NCBI GenBank assembly: GCA_030748495.1
Contig: JASMLX010000042.1
Coordinates: forward strand, 1 to 46,591
DNA from: Candidatus Poribacteria bacterium
GTDB taxonomy: Bacteria; Poribacteria; WGA-4E; UBA9662
DNA: 46,591 nt
Direction of reading: 5' to 3'
In this document: positions 1 to 8,895 of the stretch, one piece after another
Layout of the letters: each line of letters starts with the position of its first letter
How positions within the stretch are numbered: position 1 is the stretch's first letter
The notes under the pieces: model-generated
What the model saw: only the letters and a program-made list of their open reading frames with translations
Databases searched by the model: none
What the model was told of the DNA's origin: nothing
Made by a program: the position numbers and the translations under genes

Positions 1-131
1 GTTCTCGGCATTGGATTTGGGTCGATTCATCACTTTGATCTCACTTTAACCTTATTTCTACCCACTCTACCTCATTTTGTGCTCAACTGCGTCAGTCCTA
101 TTCTAGTAAAGATTCTGCTCCCGTCACCTGG

Positions 132-2091
132 CTAAGGGTAAAATTGGTAGGTTTGTGTATTAAAGATTACGCCTGACAGGCTCCAGAGACTGCCCATGAC
201 ATAGTCGCCCAGCACCAATCCCAGAAAAAACGGAACCGTTCGCCGATAGCTTCTAACTCCACCATGCCGAAGAATCCCCCATTTTAGACACAGGCAGATC
301 AACAGCGGAATCCAGAGATCGGACATTTCCTGGTTGCCGGCCATCACGTAACCCAGCGGATGCAAGGGCAACCAGAAAAACTTCAGTCGCAGGCAGACCA
401 GAACCATCATGACAGTGAAACCGACTCCGACAAACAAAATAGTTGTCCAGTCCGTATTAGTGGGATAGACCAACCAGCCCGTTAACCGCCGAAAATACTC
501 ACGCCCATAGCCGGTTGACCAATTTTCAAAGTAGCCCGAAGCGGCACCATAAAGATAGTAGAGGTGAAGTTGCACCCAGAAGGCGATTAAACCGCCCAAT
601 ACGGTGGCAATGAGAATAGCAGCTATTAGCTGGTAGTGATGAATAGTAGCCATTTCGGCGATTTTGAAAGCTTCCATCTGGCGGCATCTGTTGAGGCCGA
701 TAGTCTCGGTTGAAAAAACAGATCGACAGAGCAGTCAGGTTTCGCGTACCGAGTCGCCGGGTGCCCAATAGATCGATCAACAGGTAGCGAGGCGCTTGCC
801 AGTGATAGGCGTGGACAAAAATGCCGGCTTCGGCCCGGATCCGGGTGGTAATGATCGGCGTCACCAGAAAAAGACCGGTAAAGGTCACGGCCAGCCAGGG
901 TGACATCCCCGCCTGCCATACTGCCAGTGCAAAGGCCAACCCGGCCAGGAGTATGCCCCAAACGGCTACCCGATAGGGAAGGGGTTCATTAGCATCGTCA
1001 TTTCTGGTCGGAGAAGATCCAACGGCTATCTTCAGCACCTTCTTCAGGTGTGATCGTCCGATCCAGATAAAAAAGAGACACAGCCCGAAAAAGGCACCCA
1101 GCGTCTGCTCATTCAGGTAAGGGAAATTCCCTTGGAGTCCGAAGGCGCTCGACGCCGCCATCTGGTTACGGTAGATAAAATAAAACAGCAGGGTCGAGAA
1201 GAGAACGTCCAACGGCATTAGAAACATAATTCCGATGGCGAAGGGATAAAAGGCGACAATCACCGTACCATAGAAACGCAGAGGCGGCTCACTGAAACGG
1301 TAAAAATGACGTGTGATCGGCAATCCCGGTACTGAAGGGAAAAGAGTAATGACCCCATTCAACAGGCTGATTCCGCCAGCGAGGGCAATGCCCAACCAGA
1401 GCCGCTTGTTACGAAAAATACTTGAATCGGGTTTGGCCATCTCCAACAGCAGTTGAATAATGGGAAAGGTGAGCCGTTCACGATCTGCCCATTGGCGGCG
1501 TAAAATGGTGTTCAGGCAGAGGAATATGACCGCCAATAGCGAAAACAGGAGTACCCAACTCAAAACGACCGGCACCCATGTTAGCAGATGGAGTGGGAAG
1601 TAGAGGCTCGATTCGCCCAAGTAATAGCCTCGTAATACCGTTCGGTTCGAGACGGTTAACCAGGTGGGCAGATGATGCCAGAATAGCTCGCGCCACTCGT
1701 TTTCTTCGGTGGCGAACCAGGTGCTATGACCTAAGACCGACAGTACCGCTTGCAGGACATCGCATCCGGCCAAGGAGGTGGCCAGGCTCAACATCACATA
1801 GAGTAGCAGCAATTCTTGCGGCTGAAAGATCCAACCAGTTGGGAACCAGCCCAAACGAGTACCGTAGCGGACGATGGTGTTGATGATCAGGACCAACACC
1901 AGAATGAAGATCACGTTGGAGAGGGGAACCACCCAAGTTGGAAAGGTATAGCGCACTAACTCCATTTGGAATAGAAAGTAGCAGTTGATGGGCGTAATCA
2001 GCAGAAACAGCAGCGTTAGTCTGCCCAACCGGGGTTTCAGAACAGGTAAGTTTAGCATTGAAGCGGTTCGACCATCTGCTATATGTTCCAT
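132..2091 (-). CDS. DUF6785/DUF6784-type polytopic membrane protein, split by a frameshift
   Basis: Two overlapping minus-strand reading frames form one gene. The first runs from ATG at 2091 and the second ends at 132; corrected length is about 650 aa, the usual size for this family. The N-terminal part has many hydrophobic segments and the phrase INCYFLFQMELVRYTFP. The C-terminal part resumes at MEAFKIAE and has four or five more membrane spans. Near 677-690 the frame reads ...RPQQMPPDG then becomes unrelated, while the other frame continues with the expected family sequence. Removing one base from the CCGCC at the junction gives QQMPQMEAFKIAE, so this is a single-base shift, either real or a sequencing error. 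A TTG lies one codon upstream of the chosen ATG; an internal ATG at 2058 is possible. The family is common in Planctomycetes and Poribacteria and has no established function. Confidence 0.7.
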
Positions 2092-2235
2092 CAAAAAATT
2101 GAGAGACCTTACCCTGAAATTATCTCTCCAACCATAGAGTGGTAACTTTGTTGGAAGAACAGAAGACCTCCTCTCCCTCTGTCCATTGAGATGTCAACCC
2201 GGTACTTGGCTGACAAGCTGGCTTATTCGGGGTTA

Positions 2236-2928
2236 CTAGGCCTCCCGACACAGTTGGATTAGTAGATCGGGTCGATTGGAACCGATGGCATCAACCTCCA
2301 AGTCGATCATCTGCTGCATCTCTTCAACCGTGTCGGGGTTCCAGGCCCGAATCTTAAGTACGGCTTGATGGGCCTGTTGTACCAGTTCAGCCGTGAGGTG
2401 TTGGTGATTAATATGGATGGCTTCGGCCCCCATCTTGATGGCCTGCTGGCAGACGTCGGCCGGTGGCTGCGTCCAGAGGGCACCGAGGCGCAGGTTCGGA
2501 TTTAGTCGGTGGGTTTCGACCAACCGTGAATGAACAAAGGAGGTTAAAATGACCCGTTGGCTGAAGGCCTGATCTTCAACCATCTGCACCACCGGTTCAG
2601 CGGTATCGGGACCTTTCAACTCGATTTGCAAGATGACAGTTGGTGATTGGGTGCGAACCAGGTCGATGACCTCCAGTAAGGTCGGTATAGACTGCCCTTC
2701 ACCGGCGTCCAGTTGCTTGATCTGGGTCAAAGTCAATTCAGCGACCCGTCCCGTGCCGTTAGTGGTACGATCCACCGTTTGATCGTGTATGATTACCAGT
2801 TGTTGATCTTTAGTCAGATGAACGTCTGTCTCGATCTGATCCACGCCTAGATCAATAGCCGTCTGCATGGATAAGAGCGTATTTTCAGCCACCAGGTTGG
2901 CAGCTCCTCGATGACCCGTAATAATCAT
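2236..2928 (-). CDS. glycerophosphodiester phosphodiesterase
   Basis: 230-aa GDPD-family TIM-barrel enzyme that hydrolyses glycerophosphodiesters to sn-glycerol-3-phosphate and an alcohol. The family signature is clear: MIITGHRGAANLVAENTL near the N-terminus (catalytic His in HRG), then IETDVHLTKDQ with metal-binding Glu and Asp, then VIIHDQTVDRTTNGTG with the second catalytic His. Length is typical of the short cytosolic bacterial UgpQ-like group. No signal peptide is visible, so it probably acts in the cytoplasm. It follows the membrane-protein gene on the same strand with about 145 bp between them, so co-transcription is uncertain. The upstream region carries a cluster of TTGTCAA-type motifs. 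The family assignment is sure; the exact substrate is not. Confidence 0.93.
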   Translation of the reverse strand: MIITGHRGAANLVAENTLLSMQTAIDLGVDQIETDVHLTKDQQLVIIHDQTVDRTTNGTGRVAELTLTQIKQLDAGEGQSIPTLLEVIDLVRTQSPTVILQIELKGPDTAEPVVQMVEDQAFSQRVILTSFVHSRLVETHRLNPNLRLGALWTQPPADVCQQAIKMGAEAIHINHQHLTAELVQQAHQAVLKIRAWNPDTVEEMQQMIDLEVDAIGSNRPDLLIQLCREA

Positions 2929-3496
2929 TTCTTCGATGACTCCAGTAAATAGGATCGATTCTATCCAATCAGGTTTGGCTTGTCAAGGCAGTACATTTTT
3001 GACAAGACATAATTTCGTTTGTCAATTGTCATAGCCTTGGTGGCAGAGGTTTCACAGTATTGTACGATTATGTTGAGATCAATGAACTTAGGATTTGCTA
3101 CCAGTCCAACCAACTATCAAGCCATCAAGAGGAATTGGCCGCTATTTGGAGTAACCTAAAGTAAGGGTCCTGATTGACGTTGGTTGCCTACATTCAGCCG
3201 TGCTGGATTAGGTTAGTGAACAGATGGGCTTTTTTGTCTGTTCTAATTCAGGTAATCACCAACCAAGCTAATAGGTTCATTCCCGGTTTTAGGAATTTGG
3301 GATTTTAATTTGGTGGTCTATTCTAGTCCGATGAATCAGGGTAATGATTCAGGTATCTTTCAGAAATAACCCCTTGTGTTACCCGATGAGCGTTTGAGAT
3401 TAACTCTTTCCAGACTCCTGACCGGAGGGAAAGGAACATAAAACGACCTCTTTAAGCCAGGGATGATGACCTCTTCAACAGCGAAGTCGGCTTAGG
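2929..3496. other. non-coding stretch upstream of the GDPD gene
   Basis: No convincing gene on either strand. It holds the TTGTCAA motif cluster at 2979-3030 next to the GDPD start. It also has a small hairpin at 3219-3244 (GAACAGA and TCTGTTC, 7-bp stem, loop containing six T). The rest appears to be degenerate flank of the insertion sequence that starts at about 3497. Confidence 0.4.
2979..3030 (-). promoter_or_regulatory. candidate operator upstream of the GDPD gene
   Basis: CTTGTCAA (2979-2986) and TTGACAAG (2999-3006) form a perfect 8-bp inverted repeat with a 12-bp spacer. A further TTGTCAATTGTCA run follows about 10 bp on. The group sits 50-100 bp upstream of the ATG at 2928, where an operator or -35 elements would be expected. 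The repeat is seen directly; the regulatory role is inferred. Confidence 0.25.
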
Positions 3497-4275
3497 TAGT
3501 GTAGTCACAATATAAATGGTATAAGAGCCGAAAAAAGATCCAGGCTAGAAAAATGAAATCCGTTCCAGACAGCCACTATATATCCGACCAAGCATTTCCG
3601 TTATTAAAGCCACTATGACCTGAACCGGGGGCGTCTGAGCAATAGCTAAAGAATAATCGCCCATTAATCAATGGGCTCTGTTGCATCTTCAGCACTGGGG
3701 CAGCGTGGCCGGATTGAGCTGAAAGGTCTGGGTGAGGCAATAGCTGGGGTCGATTTATTAACTGCAGAAATTAATTGAGGTGTGGGGGAAAAATATTGAA
3801 ACCATTAGCCGATAAGCCGGATGATGAGTGGTTAATGATAGAGGCTGGTCATCTCAAAGTTCAGCCGCCTGTGGCAGCGGGGGAAAAAGGGAATCGGAAG
3901 ATGAGTCGGACCAAAGGGGGCTCAACACTAAATTAGATTTGGCCCGGGATCAGAATGGTCGGCCGATCCGAGCGATGATTACGGCAGGCACAACCGCAGA
4001 TCGTTCTCCAACTGGAGATCTGAGACCAAGAATTCAGGCTCAGCATTGACTGACCGATGAGGGTTATGATGGCCAGTCAATTCTTCCAAAAGCCAATCAA
4101 GTTGAGATACGGCCGGTGATTCGGCCAAAGGAAAAGAGAAAATGTCAGAGAAATGACAACCCAGATTGAGACCAAAGACGGCAGAGAGTCGAAAATGCAT
4201 TCTGGCATCTTAAACGGTGTTTAGCCGCCATTCATCTAGGGTGTATATTTTTCTGGGCTACTCGTGATTATACTA
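3497..4275 (+). mobile_element. decayed IS5-family insertion sequence, copy A
   Basis: The element is bounded by imperfect terminal inverted repeats: TAGTGTAGTCAC at 3497-3508, and its complement with two mismatches at 4264-4275. The span is about 780 bp, right for a small IS5-family element. It encloses a full-length but heavily mutated transposase (3553-4280). The final 194 bp are closely related to a second copy at 30891-31127 on the other strand, whose end carries the undamaged TAGTGTAGTCAC. Copy A lacks about 43 bp that copy B keeps within this shared part. It cannot make an active transposase. Confidence 0.65.
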
Positions 4276-4280
4276 TGTAG
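3553..4280 (+). pseudogene. IS5-family transposase pseudogene (copy A)
   Basis: When frames are joined, the plus strand follows the IS5 transposase layout. First come the N-terminal phrases SDQAFPLLKPL and PEPG, then NRPLINGL and TGAAWPD, then LADKPDDEWLMIEAGHLK with the first catalytic Asp region (about 3800-3850). Next are GRTKGG-like and NTKLDLARDQNGRPIRAMIT phrases (about 3900-3980), LTDEGYDGQSIL with the second Asp (about 4050), and VENAFWHLKR with the catalytic Glu (about 4190). At least four in-frame stops and two frameshifts interrupt it. Assignment to IS5 is by recalled family pattern. Confidence 0.65.
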
Positions 4281-4539
4281 AATTTATAGGATCCACCTAA
4301 CTTGAGTACCCAAGATGGTGAATGAGAACTTTACCGGTTTTCTGACGGGTGAACGCCTTTAGGGCTCTTTCTCGTAGCAATATAACGAACTCCCTTTATT
4401 TTGGCCTATGAAAGCCAATACCAGAAACCTAGATCCTGTCAACGAGCTCAAAGAAATTCAGTTATAGTCTAACCCAGGTCACTCATCTTGGATACCGATT
4501 ATGTCTAAAATCGAACTCCCATAAAGATCCTGGATTACA

Positions 4540-4895
4540 GTTTATCGGAGGTTGGACTACGACGCTATTGGCCGGTGGCGCACACATGAGCAAATTTCAG
4601 AGGGCTTGGGGGAAAATCCTGCGGTTGATGCTAGTGGGAAACTGGCTGACGGTCGTGCCTTCTCCGGGCCAGACGAATCCAAACACCTGATGGCCCGAAG
4701 ATCGGGATGCATTTGCCCAAATCTTTTTGGAACACAAGCCTTTTTGGAACAACCACCTATGTCCTACGATGCACCATGACCACTGGCGATCGTAGGCAGA
4801 TCAAAGCCATTGTTACCATGTATAGACCGGAAGGACACCGACTCAAATCGATGATTGAGCCTCTGGTAATGTCCAATTTTTTCTTAAAAAGGTAG
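4540..4895 (+). pseudogene. remnant of a planctomycete-type DUF1588/DUF1585 protein C-terminus
   Basis: The plus strand reads LDYDAIGRWRTHEQ, GENPAVDASGKLADGR and FSGPDESKHLM, ending after frameshifts with YRPEGHRLKSMIEPLVMSNF. This is the order seen at the end of DUF1592/1588/1585 cytochrome-associated proteins, where 'LENFDAIGRWR', 'IDASG.L.DG', 'GP.ELK' and 'Y.F..LI..IV.S.PF' occur in turn. The middle 'TYALGR' part is scrambled and at least two frame changes are needed, so the gene is dead. The upstream part, about 4300-4540, may hold further degraded C-terminal sequence but I cannot support it residue by residue. A different planctomycete cytochrome protein sits intact at 25783-28842. Confidence 0.55.
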
Positions 4896-4972
4896 CAGCG
4901 TAATACCGCTATTTTAAGCAGTTATGTGCCTCCCGGCACGCGACTGCAAGTTTCACTTTAGCCAGCAAACAG

Positions 4973-5704
4973 CTAGATTTGTTTCATCAGCCAGCGGACA
5001 GCGTTTTGTTGAATCTTTTCATACTCTGGATTCCATAGAGCCGCAATGGTGTGTCCAGGGGCGAGGTAGCATACCCGACCTTGCCCATAATCATAAGCCC
5101 ACCCAGCGTGACAAGAGGTACCCATATCTTGATGTGTCAGACCATCCTCATTTATACTCTCCATGAAGACAAATTTCGGATCTATGTCCAGCGTCATGAA
5201 ATGTTGTTCATCGGTAACGATAAAATCGTTGACACCTTGCATTATAGGATGGTTCGGATTGGTGATTCGGACTTTGAACGGCCGAGTTGGAGGATGACCT
5301 TCCGTGGTCGCTCCCAGAACTTCTTGGAATATCTCGTTCCCAGCAGCGATATAGGTCGTATTATGATAAAAAAGAGCCATACCTCCTGCGTTGACGAAAT
5401 CTTTGACGGCTTGTCCCTGTTCCTTCGTCATCCAGTGGATAGATCTATTTTCGTATTTGGGTAAAGGCGGGTCACTAATCGTTGAAGATGTACCATAACC
5501 GTTTGGCCAAATCATCGAATCACGGAAGATGATTAACATCCTGTAATTATTCAGGATTTCTGAATTCAACCTCTGAACCTCATCGGTAAAATCGATTGTC
5601 AATTCTAGATCCCGTACCAGTGTCTTTCCCAAAGCTGTTCGAATGTAGTCTGAATTATGATAACGATCACCAATCAAAGCTACAGCAGTACTTCTTTCTA
5701 TCAT
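4973..5704 (-). CDS. ThuA-domain (trehalose-utilisation-like) protein
   Basis: 243-aa protein of the ThuA family, a class I glutamine-amidotransferase-like fold. The start MIERSTAVALIGDRYHNSDYI is followed by the central ThuA stretch: VKDFVNAGGMALFYHNTTYI (about residues 108-127), RPFKVRITNPNHPIMQGVNDF, and the C-terminal GRVCYLAPGHTIAALWNPEY. Such proteins usually sit with sugar oxidoreductases and DUF1080 hydrolases, and a role in sugar catabolism is likely, but no reaction is established. ATG at 5704 is preceded by an AGG-containing stretch. It is the only intact gene in a 5-kb stretch of decayed genes and appears to be transcribed alone. Confidence 0.85.
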   Translation of the reverse strand: MIERSTAVALIGDRYHNSDYIRTALGKTLVRDLELTIDFTDEVQRLNSEILNNYRMLIIFRDSMIWPNGYGTSSTISDPPLPKYENRSIHWMTKEQGQAVKDFVNAGGMALFYHNTTYIAAGNEIFQEVLGATTEGHPPTRPFKVRITNPNHPIMQGVNDFIVTDEQHFMTLDIDPKFVFMESINEDGLTHQDMGTSCHAGWAYDYGQGRVCYLAPGHTIAALWNPEYEKIQQNAVRWLMKQI

Positions 5705-5976
5705 GTTACCTGTTTCCCCAACTGAGTTGTGGATAGGATTATATCAGGAATTATGAAGGGGATCATCATTATTCTTAGCAAATTACCCGATTATTCCGCA
5801 GGTGCACACGTACCTTCGAATGAAAAACGCCAATATTAGCAGGTGAGATTCCTTCTTTCCCCGCGGGTACAGAGGTTTATCATTATGTTGAGGCTCGCGC
5901 ACTAACCCCACTAGGAACCCCGCTCTCCTTCCAGTGAAAGCTGATTTGGGAGTCCTTACCTACCGCATAATGTCAA

Positions 5977-6310
5977 TTAATAGCGAACAATTCCCCGATT
6001 GTTATTAATCCCAATTACCGTTAATGAAATAATGGCATTCAACCTCTGCGGTTTACCTGATCCACAAAGCGAATTGATGATTGAATCGAATGCTACAATA
6101 GAGGTCAAAAATCGGTTGATCTGTCGGGGTATACCTAACCGATGACAACCAAAATTTGCGTAAATGGTCTTTTCCCGCAAACACTAAAATAGCGGGCAGA
6201 GGTTATTTATTGATCTGGTTGGATGGAGATGGCAAGTCGAAGCCGGGGTTAGACGCTAACGTCGCTCAGTCCTCCTGTGGTTTAGCGAGTGAATTGGTTG
6301 AACGATGAAA
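5977..6310 (+). pseudogene. remnant of a lamin-tail-domain (LTD) protein
   Basis: Joining two plus-strand frames gives ITVNEIMAFN...LPDPQSE, then, after degraded sequence, VYLTDDNQNLRKWSFPANTK and IAGRGYLLIWLDGDGKSK, then PGLDANVA. This matches the lamin-tail-domain order 'VINEIMASN...DWIELYN...L.G.YLTDD..N..KW.FP..T.I..GGYL..W.DG' known from secreted bacterial proteins. Stops and frameshifts break it and the ends are missing. A 67-aa minus-strand frame over the same bases (5977-6180) looks meaningless. The 272 bp between this and the ThuA gene show nothing I recognise, and neither does 6311-6494. Confidence 0.5.
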
Positions 6311-6494
6311 ACGATGACAATTAGCGCGACATTTGATCAACCGATCTCTTAGCTGTTAGCCCTGCCGATCAAGCCAATCTAAGTCACCCACACTATTTCG
6401 CCCGCTTATCGTTTTACACTAGTTTTCCGTATTCACATGTGTTTGACACCCCAATTTTACCATCCTTGTGAAAGTTACGGTGTAGCTCTCCTTT

Positions 6495-6845
6495 TCAGGC
6501 ATTAGCGCCTTCTATAAATTCTGCTCCCATCGAACCAGAATTCGAACCACACCTATTTTCCGTCTCATCTTCTTTTTGGCAATACCAAATAATTAGTAGA
6601 GTCCAACTAACTATCGGTATTAGGCCAATCAATAACCACCAACTGCTACGACCCGTATCATGTAAATGATACAGGCTAACAGCCAAACTGGGGATCAAAG
6701 CACCTAAACTGTGCAAGCCAGTGGACGATCCATAAATAATTAGTGTATTCAAAACCTGAAACATCTAAAATTCATTTCGTCCAGCACTGCTACTAAAGAC
6801 AGCATACCTTTTCAAGACTTGAAAGTACCTAAAGAAATGGCAACT
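6495..6845 (-). pseudogene. DUF805 membrane protein pseudogene (Trp-to-stop and lost N-terminus)
   Basis: The open part (89 codons from ATG 6764) carries the DUF805 core: LGALIPSLAVSLYHLHDTGR, then SSWWLLIGLIPIVSWTLLII. In the same frame upstream the sequence reads RYFQVLKRYAVFSSSAGRNE, F, then TAG, then MFQVLNTLI. The family has 'Y.EVLKKYA.FSGRARRKEYWMF' here, so the TAG stands where a conserved Trp (TGG) is expected. No start codon is visible just upstream of RYFQ, and about 20 residues between the first two membrane spans seem to be missing. The remaining frame might still be translated but would lack the first helix. Confidence 0.65.
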
Positions 6846-7470
6846 AAAATTAGATTGTTGAGAACGAGAACTAAAGTGATGGAAGCCATTAACTTTAACT
6901 GTAGGCTTTGCTTCGTCTGACCAAACAGGCTAGTTTTCCCTTCCAAACCAAATACAAGCCTTCGTTCCGATTGTTTTTTCTTTCCTTCTTTTCCATTAAC
7001 ATGGTAGTTTTTGGACAGCTAATTCAATCATAATAAGAATTCGCGCTTGGGCTGAATATCCTCGATTCGGTTGGTGGTTCATATCGATGTTTTAGATCTT
7101 GACAACTTTTTATCAGGTGGTAGAATATGCTCATCCTCGACCCCGAGAGGCATTATTAGAAGTTATTTCATAAGGTCATGACCAATATGATGTATTTTAT
7201 GGCTCATAGAAGGTTTATTAGCTATGAATCATCGATCGAAAATATTAAGCGATCAGTAATAGGACATTATCGATACTCTCCTGCCAGAATTGATCAACTG
7301 TGGTCATCCCTAGCGCTCCAATCGTGAGCTGTTTGAAGGCATCTTTGGCTTCGGCTCAAGTGCCGGTTGGCCAGATTGAGCGGCCACATACCCTCGCTGG
7401 TCAACGTGTTACCCTCGATTAGGTCGTTGGGAAGAAGACCGGATGTGCTTACGCGCGTGGCCCACGTTGA
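6846..7470. other. stretch without a recognisable gene
   Basis: AT-rich sequence between the DUF805 relic and the transposase relic. I see no open frame with a recognisable domain on either strand. It may be more degraded insertion sequence, given the neighbours. Confidence 0.3.
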
Positions 7471-7900
7471 TCGATGGTAGCTTGGTAGCTTGGCGGTGGC
7501 CAAAAAAGGGATCTGCAGTCGGAAAAACTAAAGACGGCCAAGGTAGCAAGCTGATAGTGATGGCAGACGGCTAGGGTATTCTTGTCGGAGGCTACCTTTG
7601 TTTGGCCTGATCTGCGGAAGTGACCTTGGTCGAGGTCAGAGCTTGATTCGACCCAAAGGCATCGAGACAGCGCTTTGCTGACAAGGCCTATGGCAATTAG
7701 TCTTTACGTAAACGACTTGCTGGTTAACAGATTGAGCTGATTGTACCGCCTCGAAAAAAATAGAAAGAAGACCCAAACACCAGGTAGCCGCCCTCTATGA
7801 GGCTAGCGAAAAGGATGGAGACTAGAGCCCACCATCGGTTGGCTGGCCAGCTTTGGCCGCATTGCCAGGTGATGGGACCGACAGCTTACCCTCTATCCTT
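7471..7900 (+). pseudogene. second IS5-type (ISL2-like) transposase relic
   Basis: Joined plus-strand frames read AVGKTKDGQGSKLIVMADG, then SAEVTLVEVRA, then RQRFADKAYGN and LRKRLAG..IELIVPPRKK, then PTIGWLASFGRIAR. This is the order of the small IS5-group transposases: 'KTKRGKGSKL...ADG.G', 'SPAEVTL', 'ADKAYDS..LR..L...GIELI.PHR', 'RTI.WL..FRRL..R'. At least four stops and several shifts are present, so it is inactive. It differs from the element at 3497-4275, so two separate IS5-group insertions decayed here. It ends about 70 bp before the nucleoside phosphorylase start. Confidence 0.5.
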
Positions 7901-7970
7901 TCGAGAAAAGTCCAACAATTACCACTATGGAACATTATTCCAAAAAATGGCAAACTAAAAGCCCAACAAA

Positions 7971-8780
7971 ATGAAGGAAAAACCACCGATTCTGCGCAAC
8001 AAGTACTACGCGGAATCAACCATATTCACCGCTGACAATTTACTGCGGGAAGCCAGACGACAAAAATCCCTGACACAGAATAGGGTGCCTTCTATCTGTC
8101 TGCTTGATCCGGACGGTGATATAGTTCGTTGGCTGATAGACACCTATGATCTCACGCTGGATGCTAAGTGGGCCTGCTATCATACCGATCTTTATAGGTT
8201 CAACTTTGAAGAGGTTCACTATGGTATCGTTGGTTGCGCGGTGGGTGCTTCGTTCGCCGTACTGGTGGCTGAAGAGTTATTTGCCTGCGGAGCTGAATTA
8301 GTGATTAGCGTGACTTCAGCCGGGCAGATCAACCCAATTGGAGAACCTCCATACTTCGTTCTAATTGAGCAGGCATTGCGTGATGAAGGGACGAGTTATC
8401 ACTATTTGCCTCCCTCCGACTTCAGCCAGCTTTCGCCTGACCTTCGGTCACTGACAAAACGAGCCTGCTCCCGGGCTCTCCTACCTGTTTACCGGGGCGC
8501 AACATGGACAACCGATGCCCCCTTCCGGGAAACCGAGAGTGCTATTACCCATTACCGGGAATTGGGCCTACTGGCAGTCGAAATGGAAGCGGCAGCCCTT
8601 TACGCAATGGCTCAGGCTAGACAGAAGTCTATCGTCTGTTTAGCCCACGTAACCAACCAGATGGCGCAATCCGAAGGTGATTTTGAAAAAGGGGTGGCTA
8701 ACGGCAGTCAGGATGCCCTGCACGTGGTCTCACTGATATCCAAGGCCTGGCAGCACCGTCAGCGGTCAGAAACGGACTAG
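7971..8780 (+). CDS. nucleoside phosphorylase (uridine phosphorylase-like)
   Basis: 269-aa protein of the PNP/UDP phosphorylase superfamily, cleaving nucleosides with phosphate to free base and ribose-1-phosphate. Visible family features are GIVGCAVGASFAVLVAEELF (phosphate-loop region), CGAELVISVTSAGQI, and the diagnostic LLAVEMEAAALYAMAQ (about residues 202-217) with the ribose-binding Met-Glu. It resembles the COG2820 uridine phosphorylase type more than hexameric DeoD, but base specificity cannot be read with certainty. ATG at 7971 lacks a strong Shine-Dalgarno sequence, and the upstream DNA is a transposase relic, so its promoter may lie in IS-derived DNA. It converges with metX. Confidence 0.85.
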   Translation: MKEKPPILRNKYYAESTIFTADNLLREARRQKSLTQNRVPSICLLDPDGDIVRWLIDTYDLTLDAKWACYHTDLYRFNFEEVHYGIVGCAVGASFAVLVAEELFACGAELVISVTSAGQINPIGEPPYFVLIEQALRDEGTSYHYLPPSDFSQLSPDLRSLTKRACSRALLPVYRGATWTTDAPFRETESAITHYRELGLLAVEMEAAALYAMAQARQKSIVCLAHVTNQMAQSEGDFEKGVANGSQDALHVVSLISKAWQHRQRSETD

Positions 8781-8895
8781 TTAGAAGAACCGATTTTGGT
8801 TGTTGAGGCGAGGGTCGATTCTATCGGAAACGGAAATTGGTAACAACAAGCCCGCCCTTATTTATAAAGCCGGTAAAAAAGAGAGCAAACCAAAA

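Noticed and set aside
4082..4282. Possible TGA recoding suggested by shared in-frame TGA in both IS5 copies
   Set aside because: TGA is used as a normal stop by intact genes here (for example the isomerase at 21515), and other lesions in the IS copies show ordinary decay.
5977..6180. 67-codon minus-strand open frame
   Set aside because: No domain or ribosome site, and the plus strand over it carries lamin-tail-domain remnants.
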